Shown: piece after piece, positions 35,574 through 48,817 of the stretch
Layout: each line of letters begins with the position of its first letter
How positions within the stretch are numbered: position 1 is the stretch's first letter
NCBI GenBank assembly: GCA_012976225.1
Contig: JAAVVG010000020.1
Span: 186,001 to 250,000, forward strand
Direction of reading: 5' to 3'
DNA length: 64,000 nucleotides
Source of the DNA: Golubevia sp. BC0850
Lineage: Eukaryota > Basidiomycota > Exobasidiomycetes > Golubeviales > Golubeviaceae
The notes under the pieces: model-generated
Databases searched by the model: none
Told to the model about the DNA's origin: nothing
What the model saw: only the letters and a program-made list of their open reading frames with translations
Position numbers and translations under genes: made by a program

Positions 35574-37421
35574 TCAGACTCTCTTTTTCAGATCCCAACC
35601 TCCCACCAGCCATCTCACCCCTAGAATGAACCCTCCACTCGTCAGGCTAAGGAAACCAAACAGCAAGAGAGCGGGTCTGTAAGCTTGCGTGCCCTGAGAT
35701 GGTCCACCGAAGGCGTCGAGCAAGTAGCCAGCAATCGGTCCTCCTAGAGCCGATCCAAACTGTGTTGACAGAGGCGAGATTCGGCCAATAAGAATTCAAT
35801 ACCTGGTGAAGGGCCCTGAGCAGTTTCAATACTCACAATTCTGGACATGAACAGTAAGCTCATCGTCAAAGCCATATTTTCAACCCCAAAAATACTAGAG
35901 TTAACACTGGGCTGGAGACTGAGAAGCGCGCCTGCAGCTGACCCGTTGATTAGGATGAAAACAACCAAAGCTCCAATGTTAGAGCTTACTTGCCAGATGC
36001 ATAGGATGCTGAAACCCATCAATCCGATCGCTAGAACCAAGGTCGTCACAGGCCCTACTCTCGAGTCGGCTAGTAGTCCAAAGAGAACTCTTCCTAGAGC
36101 GCTGGCGAGATTGTTCCCTAAGGAAAGGATTCAAAAGTTAGTTAGGCATCTTCCGATTCTGATCAAGAGCTGTTGAACTCACCAGCTACCAGCCAAGCTC
36201 CGGTTGAAGGAGAGTAGCCAGCAGAGACCGCATAAGTTGGAAGAAAGAATGGAGGAACGAAGATGGAGAAAGTAGTCAACCCAGTTCCAATCATCATCAA
36301 GATGAACTTTGAGTCTTTGAAGTAGGCCCTGAGAAATGGAAGTAAAGGGTCGATTTCAGTTTGGAAGACCCAGTCTTTTGTTCTCCAAGTCGAGATGAGA
36401 ACGACTCACCAACTGAAAGCAGGTCTCTTAATTTTTCTCTTGGGTTTCAAGGTCCAGCTAGTTGGAATCAAGACTGCGAAAGCGATCAAAGCCCATATTC
36501 TGACTCCCCATTCCAATCCCACACTTTCTATGAGACTCGACAATCCTATGGAAAAGACGAACCCACCAACTCCAGAACCAGCATAGACAATTCCGACAGC
36601 CAAGCCTCTCTTGCGTACGAAGTATTGAGCTGCTAGACTGTTTGAAGCCCAGAATGTGAACTGGAGGAGATGGGGCGAGAGAGTGAGTTGTGAGAGAGAG
36701 TGAGAGTTGTACATTCTGAGCTCCGGCATCAACATCGCCTTCGCACTTACTGCGTATCCCATCCCAAACAGACTTTGAGCAGCAAATAGCAGACCGATTC
36801 TATCGAGAACAAAGCTGGTCCAAAGATAACCAGAGCCAGTAAGCAGAGCTCCTATGAGAGCAGTCTTTCTGTTACCAATCCTCTCGCAACACCAATTGCA
36901 AGGAATGGCTAAGATCGGCAGAAAGATAACTGTTGTTGAAGAGAGCCACCCGAGTACGGAAGAGCTGTCCAAGTAAGGAAGGGATGAGTGGGAACGCATG
37001 GGTAGCGCGATGAGGCATAGCGAAGGACGGACCGGACTCACCTTGCTATCCCTCTTTGGAGCAGTGCAGACTGAAGCACACCGAAGGAGTAAACCAGCCC
37101 TAGAGTGACGAAAAAAGACAGGCAAGATCCAATCACAACCAGCCAGGCCTGGACGCCGCCTTCGGATTCAGGTTCGGATTCGATCGCAAAATGCTTCATC
37201 GAGGAGGTATTCTCCTCTGGAACAGCTTCAAGTTGGCTTCCAACTTGTGCTCTTTTGGTGTCTTCCTTTCCGTCCTGTGCTCCTGGAGAGTCTGACTCAT
37301 TTGAAGCGTTGAGGTTCGATTCCACGGTTTGCTTTGCCTGAGCTGAAGAATCATCTCGCTCGACCCCTTTTCTCCTGGTTGGTAGAGTGAACACTTCAAT
37401 AGTAGATGCTAGAGAGTTCAT
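35574..37421 (-). CDS. Monocarboxylate-porter-like MFS transporter
   Basis: Six exons fit in phase: 37042-37421, 36751-36964, 36410-36660, 36183-36328, 35837-36117, 35574-35759; 485 aa. A disordered N-terminus of about 80 residues leads into EGGVQAWLVVIGSCLSFF, the PDGG-x-AW entry of the MCT family. Later family marks are GLVYSFGVLQ, RIGNRKTALIGALLTGSGY, GMGYAFTFWASNSLAAQYF, RKRGLAVGIVYAGSGVGG and GRVLFGLLADS. Twelve hydrophobic segments are present. Fungal members include Mch proteins (riboflavin, uncharacterised monocarboxylates) and secondary-metabolite exporters, so the substrate stays open. Skipping the intron 36661-36750 correctly is essential: the open frame runs through it without a stop. 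Confidence 0.9.
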
Positions 37422-38228
37422 TGAAGGAAGAAATTGATGTTAGGAAAGAGAGAAATTCTTTGGTTCTCCTTAAAAGGTTGTTTCCGTTGCTGCCCGAGAC
37501 GTCCCCCCGGTCACAAGGTCTATCCCCCCCTCTCTTACTCTTTCCCCCTTGGTTGGTTCCTATTCATCAAAAGAAAACCATGATGAAAGCCAGAGTACTC
37601 AATCTCAGGCCTCAGGAGCATTATTCTGACTTCAAAGCCTTCTTTCAGTTTGATCATGCGAGCTGCGAGGTGGCAAAAGGAGATTTGCGTGAGTGTCACT
37701 TTGGCGAAGCCATATCAGACTGGAAAGGAATTGAATGAATGAGTCAACGGGGTTAGACTGAAAGAAGACGGAATGTAGACAAAATGGAGGAGGTAGCGAC
37801 GAATGACAGACCAAAGGGGAAAGCTGCGTCGGAAAAGCCATAGACATTGCTGGTGTTTGGGAGCGATGATAGCGCAACGGAGATCAACAGAAACGGATTT
37901 TGTGATTCGAGGCGAAGAGAGTGAATGGGGAGGTAGGTTGTGTACGGAGACTTCAGAACTTCTACTCTCCTCGTACAGCGAACTCGGATGAATTTAGTTG
38001 TCGGCGAAGGTTCGCCACCCCCCTCCTCTGAGAATTTCTTGAAGATCTTTGAAGAGCTCTTGAAGAGAGATATGGCAGAGTCCTTCTTTCTAGCTGTACG
38101 CCTTGTACGAGTCCCCTCACTGTCCGACTCTCCAATCATCTTCGGTGTTCACGTCCTCATTTTTTATCTGTCCCCTCTTCTTACTGTCTTGCAGTTTTTC
38201 TTCATTATCTTATTCTGATAGGGATAAC
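37422..38228. other. Intergenic with one weak candidate ORF
   Basis: A 128-codon minus-strand ATG frame (37753-38139) encodes a basic, Ser-rich N-terminus (MIGESDSEGTRTRRTARKKD) and a low-complexity remainder. There is no domain and no homologous neighbour. I would not annotate it as a gene on this evidence alone. Confidence 0.3.
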
Positions 38229-38783
38229 TCATTCATCATCATCATGATCTCCAACACCTATCGGGTCACTAAATTCATCTTCGCTTTCTGATTCTGAGAA
38301 TTCCCAAACCTCGGTATCGATCTCAGATAGCTTTGGTGACGTCTCGAGGAATTCTAACCTCATGTATGATGTGGTCCGAAGTTTGATGAGGCTTGGATAT
38401 GTAGACTGTGAGAACCATTGAGGGCAGGTCTCGTCTCTACGACAGAACATTAATTTTTCCAATTTCGGGAAAGACTTGAATGAGAGCTCTTCAAAAGATG
38501 GAAGGACTGAAGGATTTAAGTCGAAGTGATCGAATTCAAGTCTAATTAAGGTTGAGTGACATTGAGAAGAAAGAGCCATCAGACAATGGAAACCACCTTG
38601 AATGTCCCTGCTTTTATAGACCGGACGAGATGCAACTTCGAGCTCTTTGAGATTTGGAAAAATAATCGTCGAGAAGAATGGAAGGATTGAAGGAGTCAAA
38701 GAGTATAATTTCAATTTTTCCAGATTTGGAATTGAGGGTCGATCAGTGAAAAGTTGTGGTTCTTCTGAGATTTCTACAACTTG
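38229..38783 (-). pseudogene. C-terminal LRR continuation of the F-box gene beyond an in-frame stop
   Basis: 185 codons stay open in the same frame directly after the TAA at 38784-38786. They continue the leucine-rich pattern (PNLEKLKLYSL, FPNLKELEVASR, FPKLEKLMFC, YPSLIKLRTT) and end in an acidic tail DHDDDE. This is what one expects of the original C-terminus of the upstream protein. It may be lost by a nonsense change or reached by readthrough. No acceptable intron removes the stop. Confidence 0.55.
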
Positions 38784-39953
38784 TTAATCTTCTTCTGTCC
38801 GGCCTTCTCCCGACACGTTCTCCAAGTGCAAAGTCTTGAGAGTTTGACTGAAGCTGAGGAGGAATGGGATTAAAGTCTTATAGGAGATCATTTGGGATAT
38901 CTGAAGCTCTATCTCATCCTCCAACAATGACTCCAATCGATTGCCAATCCAGCTCATCATTCTCTTCCAGGGTAACTGATAGCCGAAAGAGATAACGTCG
39001 AGGTTCGTTTGACCTTCTACCAGATCCAGACCTTCCGGGATCTTGAGTTCCAGCTCTTCTCCTCCGTCTTCTGCTTGAAGTGGATCTAGCCAAAGAGTCA
39101 GGCTTGAAAAGTTTGGACAGCTGATAGAGAGATCCCAAAGACGACGGCCATCTTCTTGTATAAGAGCCTTGAGATTCAATCTTCCAAGGCTAAACTGGGG
39201 AAGTTTGAGGCACTCTACGACTGGTGATCCCAAGAGACCCTTGTAAAAACCTGAGCTAAGAATGAAATCGATGAAACCAGTTCTTCCAATGAATCCTTCC
39301 GCGCCCTTCACTAGTCGCGGGATCACTTCCTTGCTTGACATGAGATTTGATGTTGAGTTATTGACCATTTCGAAAACCTTGGAGTCATGCATGGCCCTGA
39401 GACTGATTATGACGGGCGCTTGAATGCTAACTCTTTTTAACTTGGGTAGTTCTTTCAGTCTACCGGTGAAGTGCAGAAGTAGAGGAGTGACATCATCTGT
39501 AATCATACGGTCTACTGTGAATTCGATTTCTCGAAAGGTGTTTGATGATTGAAGGAGTGCCTGCACAAGTCGCTTGACATCTGAAGAGAAGTAGGGTTGA
39601 CCTTGTGGAATGAACTTGAAGAAACCTAACTAGATGGATGATAAATTGAGTGAAACAATGTAGAGTCGATGTAAAGAAAGAGATGAAAGTCATTCGAAGT
39701 ACTTTAAGAACTGACTGATGTCAGTGTCCACTCCAAGATGGAAAAAATCGATTTGATTACGAAGAATTGGATTTGACAAGACTGACTTTCTCCAATCTTT
39801 TGAGACAGCATTGGATTTAGCTAAGCTTCTAGGTGGAAGGAAAGAGAATAGATGGCCGACTAATTCGGACGGAAGAGCTTCGATTGGATCGATTGGATCG
39901 ATTGGAACTCTGACCATCTCCTTGCTATCATGGTTGTCGTCGTTGTGATCCAT
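38784..39953 (-). CDS. F-box/LRR protein, apparently truncated
   Basis: Exons 39716-39953 and 38784-39625 join in phase (GTCAGT donor, TTAG acceptor) to 359 aa. An F-box lies near residues 24-60: IEALPSELVGHLFSFLPPRS, then LAKSNAVSKDWRKSV. F-box proteins bind Skp1 and bring substrates to SCF ubiquitin ligases. The rest is a degenerate LRR-like fold (LKRVSIQAPV, LWDLSISCPNFSSLTLWLD, LKTLHLENVSG) for substrate recognition. The N-terminus has a tandem IDP repeat (a 9-bp GATTGGATC-type repeat, 39884-39902). The frame closes at TAA, yet LRR-like coding continues in frame for 185 more codons, so the gene may be a truncated allele. Confidence 0.65.
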
Positions 39954-40118
39954 AAAGAGGACTAGATTGTCTGAATGTTTGAAAAGCAGGTGATTGAATT
40001 GAATTGGCTTTTGAGGGTGATGGTTTATATGGGTTGGACAAAGCTCGTCGAAGGCTTCTTCATCACCTCCAACACCTGATCATCATTCAATACTAAGGCT
40101 CATCTTATCCAAAGAGGA
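39954..40118. promoter_or_regulatory. Divergent promoter, F-box gene and GCN1
   Basis: Only 165 bp between the two start codons. No strong TATA box on the GCN1 side, as expected for a housekeeping gene. Confidence 0.5.
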
Positions 40119-43100
40119 ATGAGGTCAAAGAAAGTTTCTGAATGGGTTCAAAGTGGTTCAAATTCAGCTGAAGCGAGTGTACCCAACTCAGCTTACGACT
40201 CAGACGATTCAGACGCTCCAGATTCAGTAGCAAGAGAAAGGAAGTCAAAGTTCAATTCTTTACCAGATCCAGACAAGGATTGGCCAGGTTGGTTGGGAGT
40301 AGCTGAAAGAAATATCAGAAGTGGTAGTACTAAAGTTAGGAATGAGTTTTTGAATGGAGGGTTCAGAGCGTTGGCTAATGACAAAGGTGAGTCAAGGCAG
40401 GCAGGCAGGCAGGGAGAAAAGGGCGGAAGGCATCAGAATGGGAGAAGCTGGGTGATGCATGCCTGAGAAGTGAATGAAAAGTGATGAAATAGCATCTATA
40501 AGTTATTAGGAATGGTTTCCAGTGTGAGGAGAGCGAAGAGAAGGAGGAGGTCGAACTCATTCTTGTCAGAACTCATTCCATAAGAAGAGAAGAAGCAGCT
40601 TCCTCATCTTGAACGGAAGATGGGTGTATGCCTCATGCAAGATGATCTTCTTATTCATAGATTGAAATGTTACCTCTCTGGTATGCTTCTGGAGAGACGC
40701 CTCTAAGGCAGCAGCCTCTGACACCTCACTATCTTCTTCCTCCTTCTCCAGGAATTGAATCTTCCAAAAGAGTCGAACTTCTTTCCCTTCTTCTTCAATC
40801 AGCAACCAACTACTCAGATAGACCATCTCGAACGATATCCCTCACTCTGCTAGGAGAGCTGATCTACTCAGACGAAGCTTCTTCTTCAACTGCCCCAGCT
40901 GGTTCAGTCATCAAGTACTCGATAGCTTGGGTTAGAAAGGAAGTTGACCGAATCTGTAAACCATCTTCTAGTGCTTCAACATCTTTAAGAGGGTCTCTCC
41001 TCTCTTGGTTAACAGTCATTTATGATTCGTTATGCTCACTTTCAGACAAGGAAGATCCTAAAGCAACGACTACTTCTCCTTGTTGGGAACCTCTTATCGT
41101 GACTTTTGCTACTGCCTTCGATTCGGTGATTCAAGACAATGTCTCCAAATCGCTGGTTAAGAAACATTCTCTTACTTTGGTCAGGCGGGTGGTTCGAGAG
41201 GTGAGTGGAAGAAGCACGATCATAGAAGGAAGATTCTCGAAGTCTGACCTCCTTTCTTTCGTCTCTCTTCCAGAACCACACTCGCATCCCTTCGCTCTTG
41301 GAATCTCTTCTCAAGACTTCTGGTACTGCCACCGCGGTTCGATCGCTTTCCCTTCTAGGTTTGACTCTCGACGTCTGTCTAAGGCTGAGAGCTGGTTCCG
41401 AGCAGACGAAAGGTTCAGAGGATGGAGTTGGAAGAAGCTACATCAGGACTGCCAAGTCTCAAATCCTTCAATTCTACACCACTAATATCGTATCATGCAA
41501 AACCGCGATCCCGGATAGTCAAGCTCTAAACGATTTCATAGCAGCAGAGGTCACTGAAGAAGACGTCACAACTGTAGTCAGACCAGCGATGGAAAAGATG
41601 CTGCTTAGATCACCAGAGATCGTTCTTCCAATCATCTCTACCTTCTTCTCCTCCTATGCTCACGACATCAGCTCTCATCTAATAGCTCTTCAAAGTCAGA
41701 TCATGTCAGCTTCAAGGTCTGCGCTTCCAGCTACTCGTGAGAAGGCAGTGAGGTTGATTCAAGCTCTTCTAGCCAAGCAGGTCTCTCTGGAATCGGTCAA
41801 AAGACTAGCGACTGAAGCGATCTCAGCTTTGAAGGGAGGAAAGGCTTCAACTCCAGAGCAGAGAGCAACTCTGTTCGAGATCCTCTTCTTCGTTTACCCG
41901 AGCGAAGAGGTCAGTCCAGCGTGCGTCGAAGGGGTTGTAGCTATGCTTCCGAAGGAAACCGCCGAGATCTCAATGCAAGCTGCAGGAGCTGCTCTGAGGA
42001 AGCATCTCGCCTGGTGTCTCAGGAACGACAAGAGCACAAGCGCTGCTGTCACTCAAGCTCTCAGCAAGGAACTATCGAATACAAAGATAAATCTTCGTAA
42101 AGCTATGTGCGATGCTATCGGTGGACTTCTGTGGGATCTTTCGGAACCTACCGATGCCACACCAGCTGCCAAGGCGTTTGGAGAAGCTTTACTACCTTCT
42201 CTAGAGACCAACCTCAAGACGGCCTCTACCAATACCCTCACAAATCCTGCTGGTCCTCTAGAAGGTTACGTAGCAGCCGCTGTCATCGAAGGTCGTCTTT
42301 CAGCCTGGGGGATCAGGAAGGCTACAGATCTCATCTCTTCGAACCCAGTCCTTCAAGGGCTCTTAGCTGTCTCGCCGAAGCCTTCCTTCCTTCTCTGGGA
42401 CAAGGTCTACAGAAAGCTCAGCACTCGAACTGAGGAGACATGGCTTTCCAGATGTCTAGAGGGTGTGGTCACCAGTCGAACAAAGGCGCTAGAAGGAAAC
42501 GCTGCTGCTCAAGAAAGTCTTGGATTGGCTTTCGTTCACTGTTCCCTCTTGAGCTCTTCGCCGCAAGCCAGGATGGAAGTCGTCAACAGAGTGAGCACTG
42601 TCAGCAAGAAGGAACCTCTTCTCATGTGCAAGATCATTCGAAAAGGTCTTCTCTCTTGGTTGGTTCCCAAAGATGTTCCAGTCAGCAACGCAAAGGCCCT
42701 AGCTGACGGAGAAGAAGCTGCAACTCCTAAGAAGTTTGGAAGGCAAATTCGACAACTTCTTCAAGCCGTCGTCTCTTTCCCAGAAGGATACGAACAGTCT
42801 TCGAAGGAGGATGCTCTGGTCGATCTTCTGATCCTAGCCCACCACCCGGAACTCGAAGACAAGGATAGGCAGTGCTTCATCGAACTCTGTCAACGTGCAG
42901 GCATTGATCCCAAGTCTCTCGTTGATGGTCGCCTTCAAGATCTTCTAGATGCAGCCAAAGCAGCTCTTCAAGTGCCAAATCAAGCAGAAGCTGCCTACCC
43001 TGCTTTCTCCTCTCTTTCCTTCATCTCGCCGGAACTCGTTCTACCAAAGCTCTTCTCCTCAATCGAAGCTGATCTCGGAACCTATGAGCTATCTTGTCTC

Positions 43101-46100
43101 AGCCAAGACGATCTTGGAATGTGGAAGACGGAAGCTGGAACTCTCTTCGTGGACGTCCTAGCTGCCAAGAAGGATACTGTCATCGATAAGAATCGCAAAG
43201 ATGCCGGAATTGAAGCTTGGGAAGCCGAACTCAGAGAGTCTATCGCTAAGAAGAAGGCTGCTGCCACCAAGTCTCTCACCAAGGAACAGAAGATCGCAGT
43301 AGACGCTCAACTCAAGATCGAATCTGAAGTCCGTTCTAAGGTCGATGATCAACAAGCCAGGAGTAGAGGAGCTTTGAGGACCATCTGCAGTCTTTTGAAC
43401 GCAAGAACAGAAGAACTGGATTCCTACCTCCTTCGTCTCACCAAGTTGGTCCTAGAATTTCTACAGGTGCCGCAAGCCATCATGCTGGCTGAGAAGGATG
43501 CCAGACTAGCTTACGCCTCTTTGGAGAAGTGTCTCTCTCCTCGTCTCGAGGAGTTCAGACTCTTCGCTGGAGTCTCTCTCCTCAGATCTGTCAACGAAGA
43601 GATGGTCCCCGAAGACTTCAAATCAGAGCCTCTGAACGAGTTGGTCCTTCGAGTTCTCTACCGTCTGCATTCTCTCAGTGAACAGGAACCGCTGGACCTG
43701 GGAACCTTGGCCATCGTCACCCCTCTACTCTCTCACATCATCAACTCAGGAGGTCTAGGTCTCGCTTATGACGACACCGACGGAACGCTTGAGCAAATTC
43801 AGCTCGCTCTCGACATCATTGTCTCCCATGGTGCTGCCTGCGAGGATCCACGATTCCCAAGAGCTGACTTTATCGATGGTCTGGTTCGTATCGTCGCCAA
43901 GCACACTCAACTAGCCAAGGATGCCGTCTCAGCTCTTCGATCTCTTGGAGAAGCCATGAGGACCAATGCCACTGGGGAGGAGATCCAGTCCCTTTTAGTC
44001 CATCTTCTAGCCGATGAAGTCTACGTTCGAGCTGGGTGTCTTCAAGCTCTTCAACCTTTAGATCTAACTGATCTAGAGTTCTGCTCTGAGCTCTGGTTAG
44101 CATGCCACGATGAGGACGACGAGAACACCAGACTGGCTCTCAAAGCTTGGGAAGAGAATGGGCTAGACGTTCCAGAACAAGCCTTCAACTCTCTGATTCC
44201 TCTACTGGAGCATCCCAATGCCTACGTTCGCCTCAGTTGTGGGAGATCCATCGCTGCTGCCACTGCAGCCCACCCAGAGAGCATCACAGATGTCATCAAG
44301 GAGCTCTCTGCTCTCTACATCCTTCGAAACAAGGTTCTGGCCCCAGAATTCGATCGTTATGGTCTAGTCATCGAATCCACTCTCAACAGGGAGGATCCTT
44401 GGAGAATCCGTTCTGCCGTCGCTGTCACTTTCCAAGGACTCGCAGACCTCTTCCAGGGATCTGACGTCGTTCCTTTCTTCCAGTTCTTGATCGATGGTCA
44501 AGCTCTCGGAGATCGTCACGAAGATGTCAGGCAGAAGATGCTGGACGCCGGAAGTGCTGTGATCGACACGCACGGAAAAGAGAAGTTGACGGCTTTGATC
44601 GACATGTTCGAAACCTACTTCAGCAACCCAGTCGCTCCAAACGATGCTAATGATGGAGTCACCGAAGCAGTGGTCATCCTCTTCGGTCGCCTGGCTCGCC
44701 ACTTGGCTCCAGAAGACAAGCGCATCGCTCAAGTCGTAGATCGTCTAGTCGGAGCTTTGGCCACACCATCCGAACTGGTCCAAGCTGCTGTCGCAGACTG
44801 TCTTCCTCCTCTGGTCTCCGCCATCAGCAAGGACGTGCCTCGCCTCATCGAGAGTCTCTTCGAGCAACTCATCCACGGAGCCAAGTACGCAGAGAGGAGA
44901 GGTGCCGCTTACGGACTGGCCGGGTTCGTGCAAGGAAGAGGTCTCTCGAGTATATCAGAGTTCCGAATCATGTCGAGGTTGGCAGAGGCTGTCGAGGACA
45001 AGAAGGCTACTCAAGCTCGACAAGGTGCCATGTTCGCCTACGAGACCTTCATCACTATCCTTCAAAGACTCTTCGAACCTTACGTCATGAACATTTTACC
45101 TCAGCTCCTCACCTGCTTTGGAGATGCGTCAGCCGATGTCAGAGAGGCTACTCAAGACACAGCCAAAGCCATCATGCAGAACATCAGTGGATTCGGTGTC
45201 AAGCTAATCCTCCCAACTCTACTCTTCGGTCTTGAAGAGAAACAGTGGAGGACAAAGAAAGGAGCCATCGATCTTCTCGGAGCCATGGCCTACTGTGCTC
45301 CTCGCCAGCTCTCTGCTTCTCTTCCAACCGTTATTCCGCGCTTGAGCGATGTCTTAACAGACTCTCATACTCAAGTCAGGACAGCAGCCAACAAGAGTTT
45401 GAAGCAGTTCGGTGAAGTCATCTCGAACCCAGAAATCAAAGATCTCACTCCAACTCTTCTTCAAGCCCTCATCGATCCAAATGCCAAGACTGCAGGAGCT
45501 CTTTCCAAGCTACTGGAAACCAGTTTCGTCCATTACATCGATTCGCCTTCCCTCGCTCTTATCGTTCCGATCATCGAGAGAGGTCTGCGAGAACGAAGTG
45601 CTCAAACTTCTAGTAACGCAGCTCGTATCGTTGGTAACCTGGCTGGTCTAACAGACTCCAAGGACTTCATTCCCTACCTCACCAAGCTCATCCCACAAGT
45701 CAAGATCGTTCTGGTCTCTCCAGTCCCAGAAGCTCGTGCTGTCGCAGCCAAGGCGTTGGGAACTCTGGTCGAGCGTCTTGGAGAAGTTCACTTCGTCGAT
45801 TTGGTTCCTTCTCTTCTCTCGGTTCTTCGTACCGACTCTACTGGAGTCGACAGACAGGGAGCAGCTCAGGGTCTCGCTGAGATCCTCGCCGGTCTCGGAG
45901 TCGAACGAATGGAAGCCTTGCTACCAGAGATCATCAACAGCGCCGCCAGTCCACGCTCTTACGTTCGTGAAGGTCACATCTCACTGCTTATCTATCTTCC
46001 AGCCACCTTTGGTCATCGTTTCTCACCTCATCTCGGACGTATCATTCCTCCTATCTTGGGCGGTATCGCAGACGAGACGGAAAGTGTCAGAGAAGCTTCG

Positions 46101-48817
46101 ATGCGTGCAGGTCGTATGATCATCGCCAACTACTCCAACAAGGCTGTGGATCTTCTACTTCCAGAACTCGAGAAGGGAATGTTCGACGAAAGTTGGAGAA
46201 TTCGTATGTCTTCTATCCAACTTGTTGCTGATCTTCTATTCAGAATCTCTGGAATCTCAGGAAAGAATGAGGTTGAGGATGAGGAAGGAGAGGAGGCCGA
46301 GCAAAATGCAGTGGCTAATAGTTCAGTGCAGAAAGCTCTCGTTGAAGCTCTCGGTCAGGACAGAAGAGACAGGATTCTCGCAGGACTCTACATCGTCAGA
46401 CAAGATCCTAACATTCCAGTACGTCAAGCTGCTATTCAAACTTGGAAGGCTTTGGTTCACAACACTCCGAGAACTGCTAGAGAGGTCTTGCCAACCATGC
46501 TTGAGATTCTCATCAAGTCTTTGGCCTCTACTGGAGAAGAACAGAGAGAGATGGCTGCTAGAACGTTGGGAGAATTGGTCAGGAAGCTCGGAGAGAAGAT
46601 TCTCAGAGAGACGATTCCGATTCTCAGAGTTGCTGGAGTCGATTCAGTCGAAGCTGCCACTCGTTCAGGGGTTTGTTTCGCTGTTTCAGAGATTTTGGAA
46701 AGTGCTACGAAGAGTGAGTACTCCTTGTCGTGGAGATCGCACAAAGTTTCGTCCCTGTTTCCACCCAATACTGACCCTCCCAATTGATTTGATTATCTGT
46801 TCCTCCTCACAGCTCAACTCGAAGATCACGAAGACTCTATCATCGCCATCATTCGACACGCGCTCATTGACGAGTCTGCCATCGTTCGTCACGCTGCTGC
46901 CCAAGCCTTCGATACTGCCCAGCAGTTCATCGGACCTCGAGCTATTGATGAAACCATCCCAACGCTTCTCGGAGCTCTCAAGGATCCAGAATCTGGCGGA
47001 TCTCAGACAGCCTTGGCTGCTCTCCGTGAAGTCATGCGCGCTCGTGGTGACGTCGTCTTTCCAGTCGTTGTCCCTACCCTCACTGCCCAGCCGATCACTG
47101 CTTTCAACGCGAGGGCTCTATCAGCTTTGGTCAAGGTAGCTGGTGAAGCTCTTAACAGAAAGTGAGTTCTGACGCCGCTGGAGTGGATTCGATGCAACCC
47201 CTTCTTCAGAACTGACACCCTTTTCCCCTCCTCTTCTCCTCTTGTAGACTCTCGAATATCCTTGGAGCTATCTCGACTTCTCTCCAGAAAGAGAAGGACG
47301 AGGAAGTTCGCGAGGCTTTGGACGATGCTGTTTCAGCCATTCTCTTCTCGATTTCTGACATCGACGGTCTTCATCAGCTCATGGTACTACTTCTAGGATG
47401 GGCTGGAGCTACTGACAAGCCAGTTCAAAGAGCTTCCGCTTGTAGATTCTTTGCGAAGTTCTGTGCTGCCAAGAAGCCATTCATCAGCATCTCTGATTAC
47501 CACGTCGATTGGATTAGAAAGTTGGTGACTCTCTTCGATGACCCGAACGAGGAAGTTGTGGCTGAAGCCTGGGGTGCTATCGACGCTCTCTTCAAGACCG
47601 TTCCTAAGGATGAGCTTGAAGGTCTGGTCGTGAGTACTGATTCTTACCTTAGATGTCTACAATTTTGAAGGATTACTGACCACCCCCATCTTCTCTTTTC
47701 TCAATCTTTAACCAGGTTCCACTCCGTCGGGCGGTAGAGAACACTGGGCTGGTAGGCAAAGACTTGCCTGGATTCTGTCGACCAAAGGGAGTCGGACCTT
47801 TTGTCCCTGTCTTCCTTGCTGGTCTCATGAACGGTGAGTGCGATCTCTCCGCGAAAGAAACGAAACACAGCCTTGCGATCATGCCTAACCTGCTTTCTCT
47901 ATTTTTACTTTTTCTACTCGCCCGCAGGTACTGCCGAACAACGAGAACAAGGAGCCTTGGGTATCTCTGATCTCGTCGAGAGAACCTCTGCCGACGCGAT
48001 CAAGCCCTTCGTCACCTCGATGGTTGGTCCATTGATCAGAGCTTGTGGAGACAGGCACGCTCCAGCTGTTAAGGCTGGAATTCTAGTAGCTCTGACGACG
48101 ATGCTGCTCAGGATCCCTCAACACTGCAAGCCTTTCTATCCTCAACTTCAAAGGTCTTTCCAGAAAACGGTCTCCGATCCTGCTTCCAACAACGTGAGGA
48201 CAAGAGCTGGTTCTGCTCTGGCCACCCTCATCGCTCTCCAAACCAGAGTCGATCCCGTTATCTTGGAGCTAGTCCAAGGAGTCCGAAATGGAATGGAGGA
48301 ATCTGGAGGCAACGCTGGAGGGCATGGAGCTGGAGCTGATCCTATCGATTTGGCAGAGAGCTCTGCCGTCGCTCTCTCCAAGGTCTTAGTAGCTGCTCCT
48401 GTCAGAAACGTCTCTGAGGCAACCAAGGATACGGTCAGAGTCTTGCTGCAAGACGCTTTCGACTCACCACCTTCGAGGGAAAGTTTCAAGAAGACTATCG
48501 CTCTTGTCGTCGCCAGTTTCTTCGAGATCGACCACGACAACTCGGATACAATCAGCTTCGTCTCTGAACGAGTCGTCTCTGGTCCTCCGGAAGACGCAAT
48601 GATAGCTTCTATGAGTATCTCTTCCATCATGGAGAGAGAAGAAACTGCAACTCTTCTTTACGGTCTAGGAAGCAAAGTGGTTCTGAAAGCTGCTCGATTG
48701 GTTGGGGGATGGGTCGGAGAGAGTCCTGGTGTGGCCAGGCCAGCTAGAGAAAGTAGAGATAGGATGAGGGAGAGCGAGGCTTGGAAGTACGACCAGAAGG
48801 CAATGGATCTACTGTGA
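40119..48817 (+). CDS. GCN1: GCN1, HEAT-repeat translational regulator
   Basis: Eight exons fit in phase: 40119-40386, 40585-40680, 40752-41200, 41274-46713, 46813-47161, 47248-47629, 47716-47833, 47928-48817; 2663 aa, the usual length of GCN1. The whole chain is HEAT repeats (for example LVPSLLSVLRTDSTGVDRQG, VERMEALLPEIINSAASPRS). The middle has the eEF3-like block (REATQDTAKAIMQNISGFGV, LIDPNAKTAGALSKLLETSF), and the C-terminus has the region that binds the RWD domain of Gcn2 (EQREQGALGISDLVERTSAD). GCN1 sits on stalled or collided ribosomes and carries uncharged-tRNA signals to the Gcn2 kinase. Exon 1 has a Ser-rich stretch followed by STKVRNEFLNGG. The first intron is the weak point: an alternative acceptor at 40509 gives a 113-residue product instead. 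Confidence 0.93.

Noticed and set aside
37306-37318. Perfect B-box GGTTCGATTCC
   Set aside because: Lies inside the coding exon of the MCT-like transporter, and no tRNA arms pair around it.
44147-44464. Several 60-130-codon frames inside 41.3-48.8 kb
   Set aside because: Alternative frames of the long GCN1 coding sequence.
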